From NCBI GenBank assembly GCA_000341795.1, contig AODO01000001.1:62001-126000 (forward strand): 64,000 bases of DNA. The letters run 5' to 3'. A program made the position numbers and the translations under genes. The notes beneath the pieces were generated by a model. It had not been told where the DNA came from. It did not search any database and saw only the letters and a program-made list of their open reading frames with translations. Positions within the stretch are counted from its first letter, which is position 1, and every line of letters starts with the position of its first letter. This DNA is from Rhodococcus triatomae BKS 15-14. Its GTDB lineage: Bacteria > Actinomycetota > Actinomycetes > Mycobacteriales > Mycobacteriaceae. This document shows positions 20,411 to 28,464 of this stretch, piece after piece.

Positions 20411-21174
20411 GCCGTCGGGGTGAAGCCCAGGACGGACCGGAAGTCGGTGCACAGGTGCGCCTGGTCGGCGTAGCCGAGATCGGCGGCGACCGCGGCCACC
20501 GTCAGGTCGGGTTCCTCGCGTAGCCGCACCGCCGCCTCCTGCAGGCGGTAGCGCCGGATCATCGCGAGCGGCGGGACTCCGACGTATCGGCGGGTGAGGC
20601 GCTGCACCGCGCGCATCGACAGATCGAGACGTTCCGCCAGCTGCTCCACTCGCACGATTCCCCGGTCCGACGCGACGAGGTCCTCGAGGGCGTTCGCCCG
20701 CTCGCCGTCCGCGTCCGGCGGGGCCACATGATCACCCAGCCAGGCGCCGTACGCGGCCACCGCACCGTTCCGCCTCGCCTCGGCCTCGGGGTTCGCCATC
20801 GCGGTGACGACAGCGTGATGCAGTTCCGTTGCGTCGACGCCGATCTCGCCGTCCCGGATCTCCCGGGGCTCACCGTGCAGGGCGGCGACACCGGCAGGCC
20901 GGAGCAGGGCCCCGACCGCCCACCCCGTGCCCGAGAGATCGCGGTGGGTGCGGCGCGTGGTCGGCCCCGACAACGTGATCCCGCCCGGTTCGACGACCAG
21001 GTTGGAGGCAGGGAAGGCCAGCACCTCCTGCCGGGACGTCCTCCCCCGCGCCAGCTGCCACTCGGGTATCCAGAACCAGCGAACCAGGCCACGCAGGGCG
21101 TCCGGGGCGACGATGCGGGTGAAGGTGGGCAGCCTCGCCGGGTACAGCACGCCCCGCCTGTCGATCTCGTCCAC
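20362..21174 (-). CDS. AraC-family transcriptional regulator
   Basis: A roughly 270-residue regulator with a C-terminal AraC double helix-turn-helix: RLDLSMRAVQRLTRRYVGVPP as first recognition region and DLGYADQAHLCTDFRSVLGFTPTAYR as second. The N-terminal part (VLYPARLPTFTR...WFWIPEW) resembles the effector domain seen in AraC proteins beside small VOC or ABC genes. The GTG start was chosen for the AGGGG upstream; a longer frame opens at GTG 21252 but would run into the divergent gene. The divergent VOC gene starts 60 bases away and is a likely target. Confidence 0.82.
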   Translation of the reverse strand: MDEIDRRGVLYPARLPTFTRIVAPDALRGLVRWFWIPEWQLARGRTSRQEVLAFPASNLVVEPGGITLSGPTTRRTHRDLSGTGWAVGALLRPAGVAALHGEPREIRDGEIGVDATELHHAVVTAMANPEAEARRNGAVAAYGAWLGDHVAPPDADGERANALEDLVASDRGIVRVEQLAERLDLSMRAVQRLTRRYVGVPPLAMIRRYRLQEAAVRLREEPDLTVAAVAADLGYADQAHLCTDFRSVLGFTPTAYRRRTGSDTESSAPG

Positions 21175-21233
21175 ACCGACCCCTGTCGCGAATCCACAAG
21201 TCGCATCCGTCGGTCCGACCCTAGCGTCGAGGT

Positions 21234-21740
21234 ATGACCGAGAGCATCGCACCGGGCGTCACCGGCACCCACACCACCGACGGAATTCCCCACGGACACA
21301 CCAGCCTGACCCCGTTCCTCGCCGTCCCCGGCGCCCGCGAGGCCGTCGAGTTCTACCGCGACGTGTTCGGCGCGCGGGTCGTCGACGTCACCGAGATGGG
21401 CGGCGTCGTCGTTCACGCCGACCTGGACTTCGGTACCGGACACCTGCAGTTGGGCGAACCGACCGCCGACTACGGCCTCGTCGCGGCCCCCGCCGGGGAC
21501 GAGGACTGCTACTCCATGGGGCTGTACTGTGCGGACGCGGACGGCCTCGTCGCGCGAGCCGAACGGGCCGGCGCCACGATCCGCGAACCCCTGTCCACGT
21601 TCGTGTCCGGCGACCGGTACGCGTCGATCCGGGACCCGTTCGGGGTTCGCTGGTCGATCATGTCGCGGGTCGAGGACCTGTCGGAGGAGGAATCGGCCGC
21701 ACGGGTGGCCGAGTGGGCGGCACAGCAGAGCGGGACGTGA
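21234..21740 (+). CDS. VOC-superfamily (glyoxalase/PhnB-like) protein
   Basis: A 168-residue vicinal-oxygen-chelate protein. TPFLAVPGAREAVEFYRDVFGARV opens the first beta-alpha-beta-beta-beta unit and DRYASIRDPFGVRWSIMSR closes the second; this is the PhnB/glyoxalase-like subgroup. Metal ligands are not certain from sequence alone. It is divergent from the AraC gene and 54 bases upstream of an ABC transporter. Its substrate is unknown; resistance or detoxification is a common role for this gene pairing. Confidence 0.78.
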   Translation: MTESIAPGVTGTHTTDGIPHGHTSLTPFLAVPGAREAVEFYRDVFGARVVDVTEMGGVVVHADLDFGTGHLQLGEPTADYGLVAAPAGDEDCYSMGLYCADADGLVARAERAGATIREPLSTFVSGDRYASIRDPFGVRWSIMSRVEDLSEEESAARVAEWAAQQSGT

Positions 21741-21782
21741 CGCGCCCGGCCGCGACAGCCCGCGTCGGGTCGCTCACCGACC

Positions 21783-21788
21783 TATATT
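21783..21788 (+). promoter_or_regulatory. -10 element of a leaderless promoter (ABC exporter)
   Basis: TATATT lies six bases before the GTG of the ABC ATPase gene, which has no Shine-Dalgarno sequence. Transcription would start at or next to the start codon. Confidence 0.65.
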
Positions 21789-21794
21789 CGGACG

Positions 21795-22721
21795 GTGGAC
21801 ACCACTGCGGAACCACTCGTCGACGTCGACCGGCTGACCCGCCGCTTCGGTCCCCGGCGCGGCGTCACCGACGTCTCCTTCACCATTTCCGCCGGTGACG
21901 TGTTCGGATTCCTCGGCCCCAACGGCGCCGGGAAGTCCACCACCATCCGGCTCCTGCTCGGGTTGTACCGGCCGACGTCCGGCCACATGCGGGTGTTCGG
22001 TCTCGACCCGACCCGGGACGGCGTCGAGATCAACCGGCGCGTCGGGTATCTGCCGGGTGAGCTGGCGTTGCCGCCGAAAATGACGGGGACCCAGCTCCTC
22101 GATCGATTCGCACACATCCGCGGGCTCACCGACCGCACCTACCGGGACGCGCTGTCGACACGCTTCGGCGCGCAACTCGACCAGCCGGTGCGCACCCTGT
22201 CGAAGGGGAACCGGCAGAAACTCGGCATCGTTCTCGCGTTCATGCACCGGCCCGAACTGCTCGTGCTGGATGAACCCACGTCCGGACTCGATCCGTTGAT
22301 GCAGGACGAGTTCGCTCACCTGGTCCGTGAAACCGTCGACGACGGCCGCACGGTCCTGCTGTCCTCACACGACCTGGAGGAGGTGCAGCAGCTCGGCGAC
22401 CGGCTCGCGATCATCAAGGAGGGGCGGATCATCGTCACGGACAGCGTCGACGGCCTGCGGCGCAGCGCCCCGCGGACCGTGGACCTGTGGTTCGAGGGCG
22501 ACGTCGACACGACCCGGCTCACCGACCTCGACGGTGTGGAACTGCGCGGACACGAGGACGGGCGGTACACCTTCTCCGTCACCGGGACGGTCGCCGAACT
22601 GCTGTCGACGGCGGGCGGGCTCGGCGCGGTCGACATCTCCGCGCGGCGTGCGGATCTCGACGAGCTGTTCCTGGGTTTCTACCGTGACGCCGCCGACGGG
22701 GAGGCCACCGATGCGCACTGA
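21795..22721 (+). CDS. ABC transporter ATP-binding protein
   Basis: A 308-residue ATPase of the drug/antibiotic exporter type. Walker A is GPNGAGKST near residue 42, the signature is LSKGNRQKLG near 136, Walker B with catalytic Glu is LLVLDEPTSGLD near 156, and the switch His lies in SSHDLEEV. A C-terminal extension of about 90 residues is typical of CcmA/DrrA-like proteins. The start is GTG and apparently leaderless. It overlaps the permease gene by 11 bases. Confidence 0.9.
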   Translation: MDTTAEPLVDVDRLTRRFGPRRGVTDVSFTISAGDVFGFLGPNGAGKSTTIRLLLGLYRPTSGHMRVFGLDPTRDGVEINRRVGYLPGELALPPKMTGTQLLDRFAHIRGLTDRTYRDALSTRFGAQLDQPVRTLSKGNRQKLGIVLAFMHRPELLVLDEPTSGLDPLMQDEFAHLVRETVDDGRTVLLSSHDLEEVQQLGDRLAIIKEGRIIVTDSVDGLRRSAPRTVDLWFEGDVDTTRLTDLDGVELRGHEDGRYTFSVTGTVAELLSTAGGLGAVDISARRADLDELFLGFYRDAADGEATDAH

Positions 22722-23499
22722 CATCGCCGGGATGGACCTGCTGCTGCGGCGGCGGTCACTGCTCTGGTACGCGTTCGGGATGGCGCTGTACGCGCTCGTG
22801 GTGATCGCCCTGTACCCGACGTTCAAGGACGACTCCGGCCTCGACGACTTCGCGTCGAGCAGCGAGACGATGGCGGCGCTGTTCGGGGTCAGCGGGTCGC
22901 TCACGTCACCCGTGGGGTGGCTGAACGCCAACATCTACGGCAACTTCCTGCCGCTGGTGGTGCTGCTGGTCACCGTCGGGTACGGCGGGGCGAGCCTGGC
23001 CGGTCAGAACGAGGACGGCACCCTCGGGCTGCTTGCGACGGAACCGCTGTCGCGGCGCACGATCGTCGCGCAGAAGTTCGGGGCGATGACGTTGCTGGCG
23101 ATCCCGGTGTGCGTCGTCACCGCGCTGTGCGTGGTGATCGGGCGGGAATTCGAACTGTCCGTGGACTACTGGGCGCTCACCGGAACCACGGTCGGGGTGA
23201 TCCTGCTCGGTGTGGTGTTCGGCGCCCTCGCCATGGCGATCGGGGCGGCGACGGGGAGCCGCGGCGCCGCCGTCGGCATCACCTCCGCCGTCGCCGCAAC
23301 CGCGTACCTGCTGAACTCGCTTGCGCCGGTGGTGAACTGGCTGCACCCGTTCCGGTTCCTGTCGCCGTTCTTCTACGCGATCGGCGACAACCAGCTCACG
23401 GACGGGATGCAGCCGGGGTGGCTGGCGATCCTGGTCGGGATCGCCGCGGTCCTGCTCGTCGCCACCGTTGCCGCGTTCGAGCGGCTCGACATCAACTAG
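22711..23499 (+). CDS. ABC exporter permease subunit
   Basis: A 262-residue ABC-2-type permease with about six hydrophobic segments. The N-terminal RRRSLLWYAFGMALYALVVIALYP segment and the central EDGTLGLLATEPLSRRTIVAQKF segment are typical of ABC-2 permeases. The ATG sits in a GAGG-preceded overlap with the ATPase gene, so the two are translated together. Substrate unknown; the adjacent AraC regulator and VOC protein suggest a small toxic compound. Confidence 0.85.
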   Translation: MRTDIAGMDLLLRRRSLLWYAFGMALYALVVIALYPTFKDDSGLDDFASSSETMAALFGVSGSLTSPVGWLNANIYGNFLPLVVLLVTVGYGGASLAGQNEDGTLGLLATEPLSRRTIVAQKFGAMTLLAIPVCVVTALCVVIGREFELSVDYWALTGTTVGVILLGVVFGALAMAIGAATGSRGAAVGITSAVAATAYLLNSLAPVVNWLHPFRFLSPFFYAIGDNQLTDGMQPGWLAILVGIAAVLLVATVAAFERLDIN

Positions 23500-23513
23500 G
23501 CGGCTTCGCCACC

Positions 23514-23555
23514 TGTGCGTGAGTTCGGTAGCTCCCACTACCAAACTCGCGCACA
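23514..23555. repeat. palindrome copy 2, likely bidirectional terminator
   Basis: It has the same 18-base arms and the same CTCCCA loop as the element at 2312-2353, with two base changes that weaken but keep the stem. It lies between the convergent permease and ltp2 genes. A GGCGGCTTCGCC hairpin-like sequence precedes it, as GGCGCCTCCGGC does at copy 1. Confidence 0.8.
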
Positions 23556-23568
23556 GGGGCGTAGCCCG

Positions 23569-24741
23569 CTACGCGGTCAGCACCAGGCCCGAGGTGGGGA
23601 CGCCCGTACCGGCGGTGACGAGGACGTTCTGCACGTCGGGCACCTGGTTCACCGAGGTGCCGCGGATCTGACGCACCCCCTCGGCGATGCCGTTCATGCC
23701 GTGGATGTACCCCTCGCCGAGCTGGCCACCGTGGGTGTTCAGCGGCAACCGGCCGCCGAGCTCGATCGCACCGCCCGCGATGAAGTCCTTCGCCTCGCCG
23801 CGCCCGCAGAAGCCGAGTTCTTCGAGCTGCATCAGCACGTACGGGGTGAAGTGGTCGTAGAGGACCGCGGTCTGCATGTCCTCCGGCCGCAGACCCGACT
23901 GCGCCCACAGCTGGTCGCCGACCAGGCCCATCTCCGGCAGACCCGTGAGGCCGTCCCGGTAGTAGCTGGTCATGATGTACTGGTCCGCCCCGCTGCCCTG
24001 CGCCGCGGCCGCGATGATCGCCGGGGTGTTCGGCAGGTCCTTGGCCCGCTCCGGGGACGTCACGACGATCGCGATGCCGCCGTCGGTCTCCTGGCAGCAG
24101 TCCAGCAGGTGCAGCGGCTCCGCGATGTACCGTGAGTTCTGGTGGTCCTCGATGGTGATCGGCTTGCCGTGGAAGAAGGCGTTCGGGTTGGTCGCCGCGT
24201 GCTTGCGGTCCGCCACCGCCACCGCACCGAAATCGGCACTGGTGGCACCGGACACGTGCATGTAGCGCTGCGCGATCATCGCCACGAAGGACGCCGGCGT
24301 GCTCAGCCCGTGCGGATAGGAGAACGCGTTGTCGGTGCCCGACGAGTTCACCTGTTGCACGAGAGCCGAATTGACCTGTCCGAAGCGCATTCCGGACCGC
24401 TCGTTGAAGGCGCGGTACGCGACGACGACGTCCGCGACACCCGTCGCCACTGCCATCGCCGCCTGCTGGATGGTCGCGCAGGCCGCTCCGCCGCCGTAGT
24501 GGATGCGGGAGAAGAACTTCAGGTTCGGGATCCCGACCGAACGCGCGACGGCCACCTCGGTGTTGGTGTCCATGGTGAACGAGGTGAGTCCGTCCACGTC
24601 GGACGGCTTCAGGCCCGCGTCGTCGAGCGCCGCCTGCACGGCCTCGGCGGCCAGGCGCAGTTCGCTGCGGCCCGAGTCCTTGGAGAAGTCGGTGGCGCCG
24701 ATGCCGACGATCGCGGCCTTGCCCGATAGTGCGTCGCTCAT
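23569..24741 (-). CDS. ltp2: steroid side-chain retro-aldolase (thiolase-like lipid-transfer protein)
   Basis: Ltp2 is a thiolase-fold aldolase that, with the DUF35 part of ChsH2, cleaves the 17-hydroxy-20-carboxypregnane-CoA intermediate to androstene-dione and propionyl-CoA. The 390-residue protein has the SCP-x thiolase layout: GIGATDFSKDSGRSELRLA at the N-terminus, IHYGGGAACATIQQAAMAV near residue 95, and the C-terminal NTHGGQLGEGYIHGMNGI. It ends the side-chain operon. Its ATG overlaps the chsH1 stop by four bases. Confidence 0.93.
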   Translation of the reverse strand: MSDALSGKAAIVGIGATDFSKDSGRSELRLAAEAVQAALDDAGLKPSDVDGLTSFTMDTNTEVAVARSVGIPNLKFFSRIHYGGGAACATIQQAAMAVATGVADVVVAYRAFNERSGMRFGQVNSALVQQVNSSGTDNAFSYPHGLSTPASFVAMIAQRYMHVSGATSADFGAVAVADRKHAATNPNAFFHGKPITIEDHQNSRYIAEPLHLLDCCQETDGGIAIVVTSPERAKDLPNTPAIIAAAAQGSGADQYIMTSYYRDGLTGLPEMGLVGDQLWAQSGLRPEDMQTAVLYDHFTPYVLMQLEELGFCGRGEAKDFIAGGAIELGGRLPLNTHGGQLGEGYIHGMNGIAEGVRQIRGTSVNQVPDVQNVLVTAGTGVPTSGLVLTA

Positions 24742-25148
24742 GCGCCTGCTCCGTCCATGACGAGGGTGACGGTCGACTTGATGTGGTCGCCGAGACTGTC
24801 CTTGCCGACGATGTCGAGGGTCACGAGCCCGTCCTCGACGGACGCGACGGTCCCGGTCAGGGTCAGCGTGTCGTACGCGTACCACGGCACACCGAGGCGC
24901 AGCTTGATCGACTTGATCACCGCGCGCGGGCCCGCCCAGTCGGTGACGAAGCGCTGCACGAGACCGGTGTCGGTGAGGATGTTGACGAAGATGTCCTTCG
25001 ACCCGCGCTGCTGCGCCTTGTCGCGATCGTGGTGGACGTCCTGGAAATCCCTGGTGGCCAGGGCCGTCGACACGATGAACGTCGGGTCGCCGTGGATGGA
25101 CAGGGGCGGCAGGGTCTCCCCCACCGTCGCGGTCAGGGTCGAGCTCAT
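24738..25148 (-). CDS. chsH1: steroid enoyl-CoA hydratase, MaoC subunit alpha partner
   Basis: ChsH1 pairs with the MaoC domain of ChsH2 to hydrate the C22-C24 enoyl-CoA of the shortened cholesterol side chain. The protein is a single 136-residue hot dog. The catalytic motif TRDFQDVHHDRDKAQ near residue 33 carries the Asp/His pair, and the helix continues through DIFVNILTDTGLVQRFV. The gene overlaps chsH2 by one base and ltp2 by four. From memory it corresponds to Rv3541c. Confidence 0.92.
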   Translation of the reverse strand: MSSTLTATVGETLPPLSIHGDPTFIVSTALATRDFQDVHHDRDKAQQRGSKDIFVNILTDTGLVQRFVTDWAGPRAVIKSIKLRLGVPWYAYDTLTLTGTVASVEDGLVTLDIVGKDSLGDHIKSTVTLVMDGAGA

Positions 25149-26176
25149 CACTGCTCCTTCACGGGACGCCACGCGTACAGCGTCCACGGCTGCTGGTCGG
25201 TCTCGTCGTCGCCGGGCAGGTCGAGGAACTCCACCTGCACCCGCGCGCCGATCGCGACGTCGGCGGGATCGATGCCGCGCAGTTCACCGAGCATGCGGAC
25301 ACCTTCGTCGAGTTCGACCAGGGCGACGACGAACGGCACGGATCGGCCCGGCACCTTCGGTGCGTGATGCACGACGTGGCTGAACACCGTGCCGAGACCG
25401 GACGAGACGACGTAGTCGGTCCGCTCGGACTTGTCCTTCCAGATCGCCGGGACCGGAGGATGCTGCAACGATCCGTCCTGACGCTGCTGGATCCGCAGCT
25501 CGTGCGCGGCGACACCGTCCCAGAAGAACTCGGTGTCGCGGGAGACGGACGGGCGCAGCATCCGAGCCGGGTTCAGGTCGTCGACCGAACCCCCCAGCGA
25601 CGACGAGGCCTCGGTTCGGTTCGGCGCGGCCTCCGTCGTGGCCGGCGGCGCGAACTTCAGGATGCGGAAGAGCATCTCGGCGACGACCTCGTCGCCCACC
25701 TTCCAGTAGTTGCGCGTCGTGAAGAACCAGCCCTCACCGAGGCCCGTCTTCTTCGGTCCGACAACGTCTTCGAGGACGGACTCGATCGTCACCTCCTCAC
25801 CCGGATGCAGGTAGCGGTGGTAGGTCTGATCGCAATTGGTCGCGACGACCGAGGTGTACCCGGCCTCGTCGAGGATGTCCGTCATCCGGCCGAGCGGATC
25901 GTCCGCCTCCCGTACCGCACCGAGCCCGCGCATCGTCCACACCTGGGCCATCGCGGGCGGCGCGACGAGCCCGCCGTGACCGGCCGCGACGGCGGCGTCC
26001 TCGTCGACGTAGATCGGGTTCTCGTCGCCGATCGCCTCGACCCAGTTGCGGATCATCGGCATGTTGATCGGGTCGCGGCCCGCCCGCGCCTTGCTGGCAC
26101 CGGCGTCCCGGACCTGCTGCGCCGCAGCGAGGATCCCGGCTTCCTTCTCGCTCACCTGGTCCTCCGTGACGGTCAT
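25148..26176 (-). CDS. chsH2: bifunctional MaoC/DUF35 steroid hydratase subunit
   Basis: A 342-residue two-domain protein. Residues 1-180 form a MaoC-like hot dog (INMPMIRNWVEAIGDENPIY near 38) that pairs with ChsH1. Residues from about 200 form a DUF35 OB-fold domain that binds and supports Ltp2. The rubredoxin-like cysteine pairs that many DUF35 domains use for zinc are absent: the stretch LRIQQRQDGSLQHPPVPAIW has none. The C-terminal OB fold (GTVFSHVVHHAP, VALVELDEGVRMLGEL) is intact. The gene lies between chsE2 and chsH1 with overlapping start and stop codons. Confidence 0.93.
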   Translation of the reverse strand: MTVTEDQVSEKEAGILAAAQQVRDAGASKARAGRDPINMPMIRNWVEAIGDENPIYVDEDAAVAAGHGGLVAPPAMAQVWTMRGLGAVREADDPLGRMTDILDEAGYTSVVATNCDQTYHRYLHPGEEVTIESVLEDVVGPKKTGLGEGWFFTTRNYWKVGDEVVAEMLFRILKFAPPATTEAAPNRTEASSSLGGSVDDLNPARMLRPSVSRDTEFFWDGVAAHELRIQQRQDGSLQHPPVPAIWKDKSERTDYVVSSGLGTVFSHVVHHAPKVPGRSVPFVVALVELDEGVRMLGELRGIDPADVAIGARVQVEFLDLPGDDETDQQPWTLYAWRPVKEQ

Positions 26177-27339
26177 CGGCGGGCCACCTTGGGCAGTCCC
26201 AGTCCGGCGGTGGAGATGAGGTCACGCATGACCTCGTTGACGCCACCACCGAAGGTGATGACGAGATTGCGCTTGGTCTGCGCGTCCAGCCACCGCAGCA
26301 GGTGACCTGTCTCCGGGTCGGCAGGGTCGCCCCAGCGTCCGACGAGTTCCTCGGCGAGCCGGCCCATCCGCTGGATCTGCTCGGTGGCGAAGACCTTCGT
26401 GGCGGAGGCGTCGGCCATGTCGACCGCGCCCTCCGCGGACGCGACCTGCCAGTTCAGGAGCTCGTTGAGCCGGTAGATCGCGCGGATCTCCCCGAGGGTG
26501 CGCTGCACGTCCGGCTGGGTGGCCAGCGGCGCACCGCCGGGTCCGGGGCGGGTTGCCCACTCGCTGACGTGGTCGTAGAGGCCACCGACACGGCCCGACG
26601 GGCCGAGCATGACCCGCTCGTGGTTGAGCTGCGTGGTGATCAGCTTCCAGCCCTTGTTCTCCTCGCCGACGAGCATCGACGCGGGTACCCGGACGTTCTC
26701 GTAGTAGGTGGCGTTGACGTGGTGCGCACCGTCCGCGGTGATCACCGGAGTCGACGAGAAGCCCGGGTCGGTGGTGTCGACGATGAGGATCGAGATCCCA
26801 CGGTGCCGATCCTCGGTGGTGCCCGTCCGGACCGCGAGCCAGATGTAGTCGGCGGCGTGACCGCCGGTGGTGAAGTACTTCTGGCCGTTGACGATGTAGT
26901 CGTCACCGTCGCGGACGGCGGTGGTGCGCAGCGAGGCGAGGTCGGTGCCTGCCTCCGGCTCGGTGTAGCCGATCGCGAAATGCACCTCGCCCGTGAGGAT
27001 CCCGGGGAGGAACTTCTGCTTCTGCTCCTCGGTGCCGTACACCTGCAGGGTCGGTCCGACGGTCTGCAGCGTCACCGACGGCAGCGGCACGTCGGCGCGC
27101 ACGGCCTCGTTGGTGAAGATCTGCTGCTCGATCTCACCGAAACCCTTGCCGCCGACCTCCTTCGGCCATCCGACGCCGAGCCAGCCGTCGCGCCCCATCC
27201 GGCGGATGACCTCGTGGTAGACCGGGCCGTGCCGGTCCGTCAGCATGATCTCCGCCTCCTCGGGCGAGATCAGGTCGGCGAAGTACTTGCGCAGTTCCGC
27301 CTGGAGCTTCTTCTGCTCGGGCGTCAGATCGATGAGCAT
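26173..27339 (-). CDS. chsE2: steroid acyl-CoA dehydrogenase subunit (FadE29-type)
   Basis: ChsE2 forms an alpha2-beta2 acyl-CoA dehydrogenase with ChsE1 that desaturates the three-carbon steroid side chain. The 388-residue protein keeps the family core: GYTEPEAGTDLASLRTTAV near residue 126 for FAD binding, the middle domain YFTTGGHAADYIWLAVRTG, and C-terminal helices ending ITFGGGVNEVMRDLIS. The ATG at 27339 overlaps the end of chsE1 by 16 bases. The FadE29-type assignment rests on partner order and sequence resemblance. Confidence 0.92.
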   Translation of the reverse strand: MLIDLTPEQKKLQAELRKYFADLISPEEAEIMLTDRHGPVYHEVIRRMGRDGWLGVGWPKEVGGKGFGEIEQQIFTNEAVRADVPLPSVTLQTVGPTLQVYGTEEQKQKFLPGILTGEVHFAIGYTEPEAGTDLASLRTTAVRDGDDYIVNGQKYFTTGGHAADYIWLAVRTGTTEDRHRGISILIVDTTDPGFSSTPVITADGAHHVNATYYENVRVPASMLVGEENKGWKLITTQLNHERVMLGPSGRVGGLYDHVSEWATRPGPGGAPLATQPDVQRTLGEIRAIYRLNELLNWQVASAEGAVDMADASATKVFATEQIQRMGRLAEELVGRWGDPADPETGHLLRWLDAQTKRNLVITFGGGVNEVMRDLISTAGLGLPKVARR

Positions 27340-28433
27340 GCTGCCTCCACACCGAGGTCGCGGGCGCTGAGTGCGCCGAGGATGGACAGACGCGACGACG
27401 GGCCGCCGACGAGGCGGGCGAAGTCCTTGGTCTGCTCGTAGTACAGGTGCGCCGGGTAGGTGACGTCCGCGCCGAGACCGCCGTGCACGTGACTGCACTG
27501 CTGCATCGACACCGGCAACTGCTCGGCCAGCCAGTAGGCCGCGACGGCGGCGTCCTCGGTGGCGTCGAGCCCCTCCGACAACCGCCAGCACGCCGAGGTC
27601 GCGGCGAGCTCCAGGGTGCGGGCTGTCACGTAGGAGTCGGCGATCTGCTGTGACACCGCCTGGAAGGCGGCGATCGGCTTGCCGAACTGCTCGCGGGTGC
27701 TCACGTGCTTCGCCGCGAGATCGGTCATCCCGGCACCGAGCCCGGCGGCCTGTGACGCGACGGCCGCGAGCGCGATGCGGTACAGCGCCTCGAGCGGCGC
27801 GCCCGTGAGCAGTGCACCCGCGTCGATCCGCACCCCGTCGAGGGCCATCGTGTACTCGGGAGCCAGCGACGCGGTGAACGTACGGGTGAGGGTGACACCG
27901 TCGGCGTCGGGCGCGACGACGGCGACCCCGGCGGACGTCGGAACCAGCACGTACGCGGCCTGTTCGGCGTAGCGCACCCCGACCTTGCGGCCGGTCACCA
28001 GGTAGTCGTCGCCGTCCGCGACGGCGGTGGTGGCGGGGACGGCGGGCAGCGGCGCGCCGGGCTCGGCCAGTGCCGCGGTGAGGATCGCGCCGCCGGGCAC
28101 GCCTGCCAGGAATCGGGTTGGATCGCCGCCGAGCGCGAGCAGCGGCAGCACCCCGAAGCCGAGGGTCTCCAGCGCCGGGACCTGCGCCGCGTGCCTGCCG
28201 ATCCGGTTCAGCAGCACGCCGATCTCGGCGATGCCGAGATCGTCACCGCCGAGAGAGGACGGCACCGGCAACCCGAGCACACCCTCACCCGCGAGCCGCT
28301 GCCACAGGGTCGTGTCCCACACCGGGGCGTCCCGGTCCATGGCGGCGAGGGTTTCGGCGCTCGCCGCCGTCTGCAGCACCGCGTCGGCCACCTCGGCCAC
28401 CGCCTGCTGCTCACTGCCAAGAGTGAAGTCCAC
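27324..28433 (-). CDS. chsE1: steroid acyl-CoA dehydrogenase subunit (FadE28-type)
   Basis: A 369-residue acyl-CoA-dehydrogenase-like subunit, more divergent than ChsE2, as expected of the alpha subunit of the heteromeric steroid dehydrogenase. It begins MDFTLGSEQQAVAEVADAV, has STREQFGKPIAAFQAV in the C-terminal domain (near residue 244) and ends with a QQCSHVHGGLGADVTYPAH segment. GTG is the start. It follows chsE3 by 31 bases and overlaps chsE2. Confidence 0.9.
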   Translation of the reverse strand: MDFTLGSEQQAVAEVADAVLQTAASAETLAAMDRDAPVWDTTLWQRLAGEGVLGLPVPSSLGGDDLGIAEIGVLLNRIGRHAAQVPALETLGFGVLPLLALGGDPTRFLAGVPGGAILTAALAEPGAPLPAVPATTAVADGDDYLVTGRKVGVRYAEQAAYVLVPTSAGVAVVAPDADGVTLTRTFTASLAPEYTMALDGVRIDAGALLTGAPLEALYRIALAAVASQAAGLGAGMTDLAAKHVSTREQFGKPIAAFQAVSQQIADSYVTARTLELAATSACWRLSEGLDATEDAAVAAYWLAEQLPVSMQQCSHVHGGLGADVTYPAHLYYEQTKDFARLVGGPSSRLSILGALSARDLGVEAACSSI

Positions 28434-28464
28434 CTGAGAAGTCCGTCCTGTCGTGGTGATTCGG

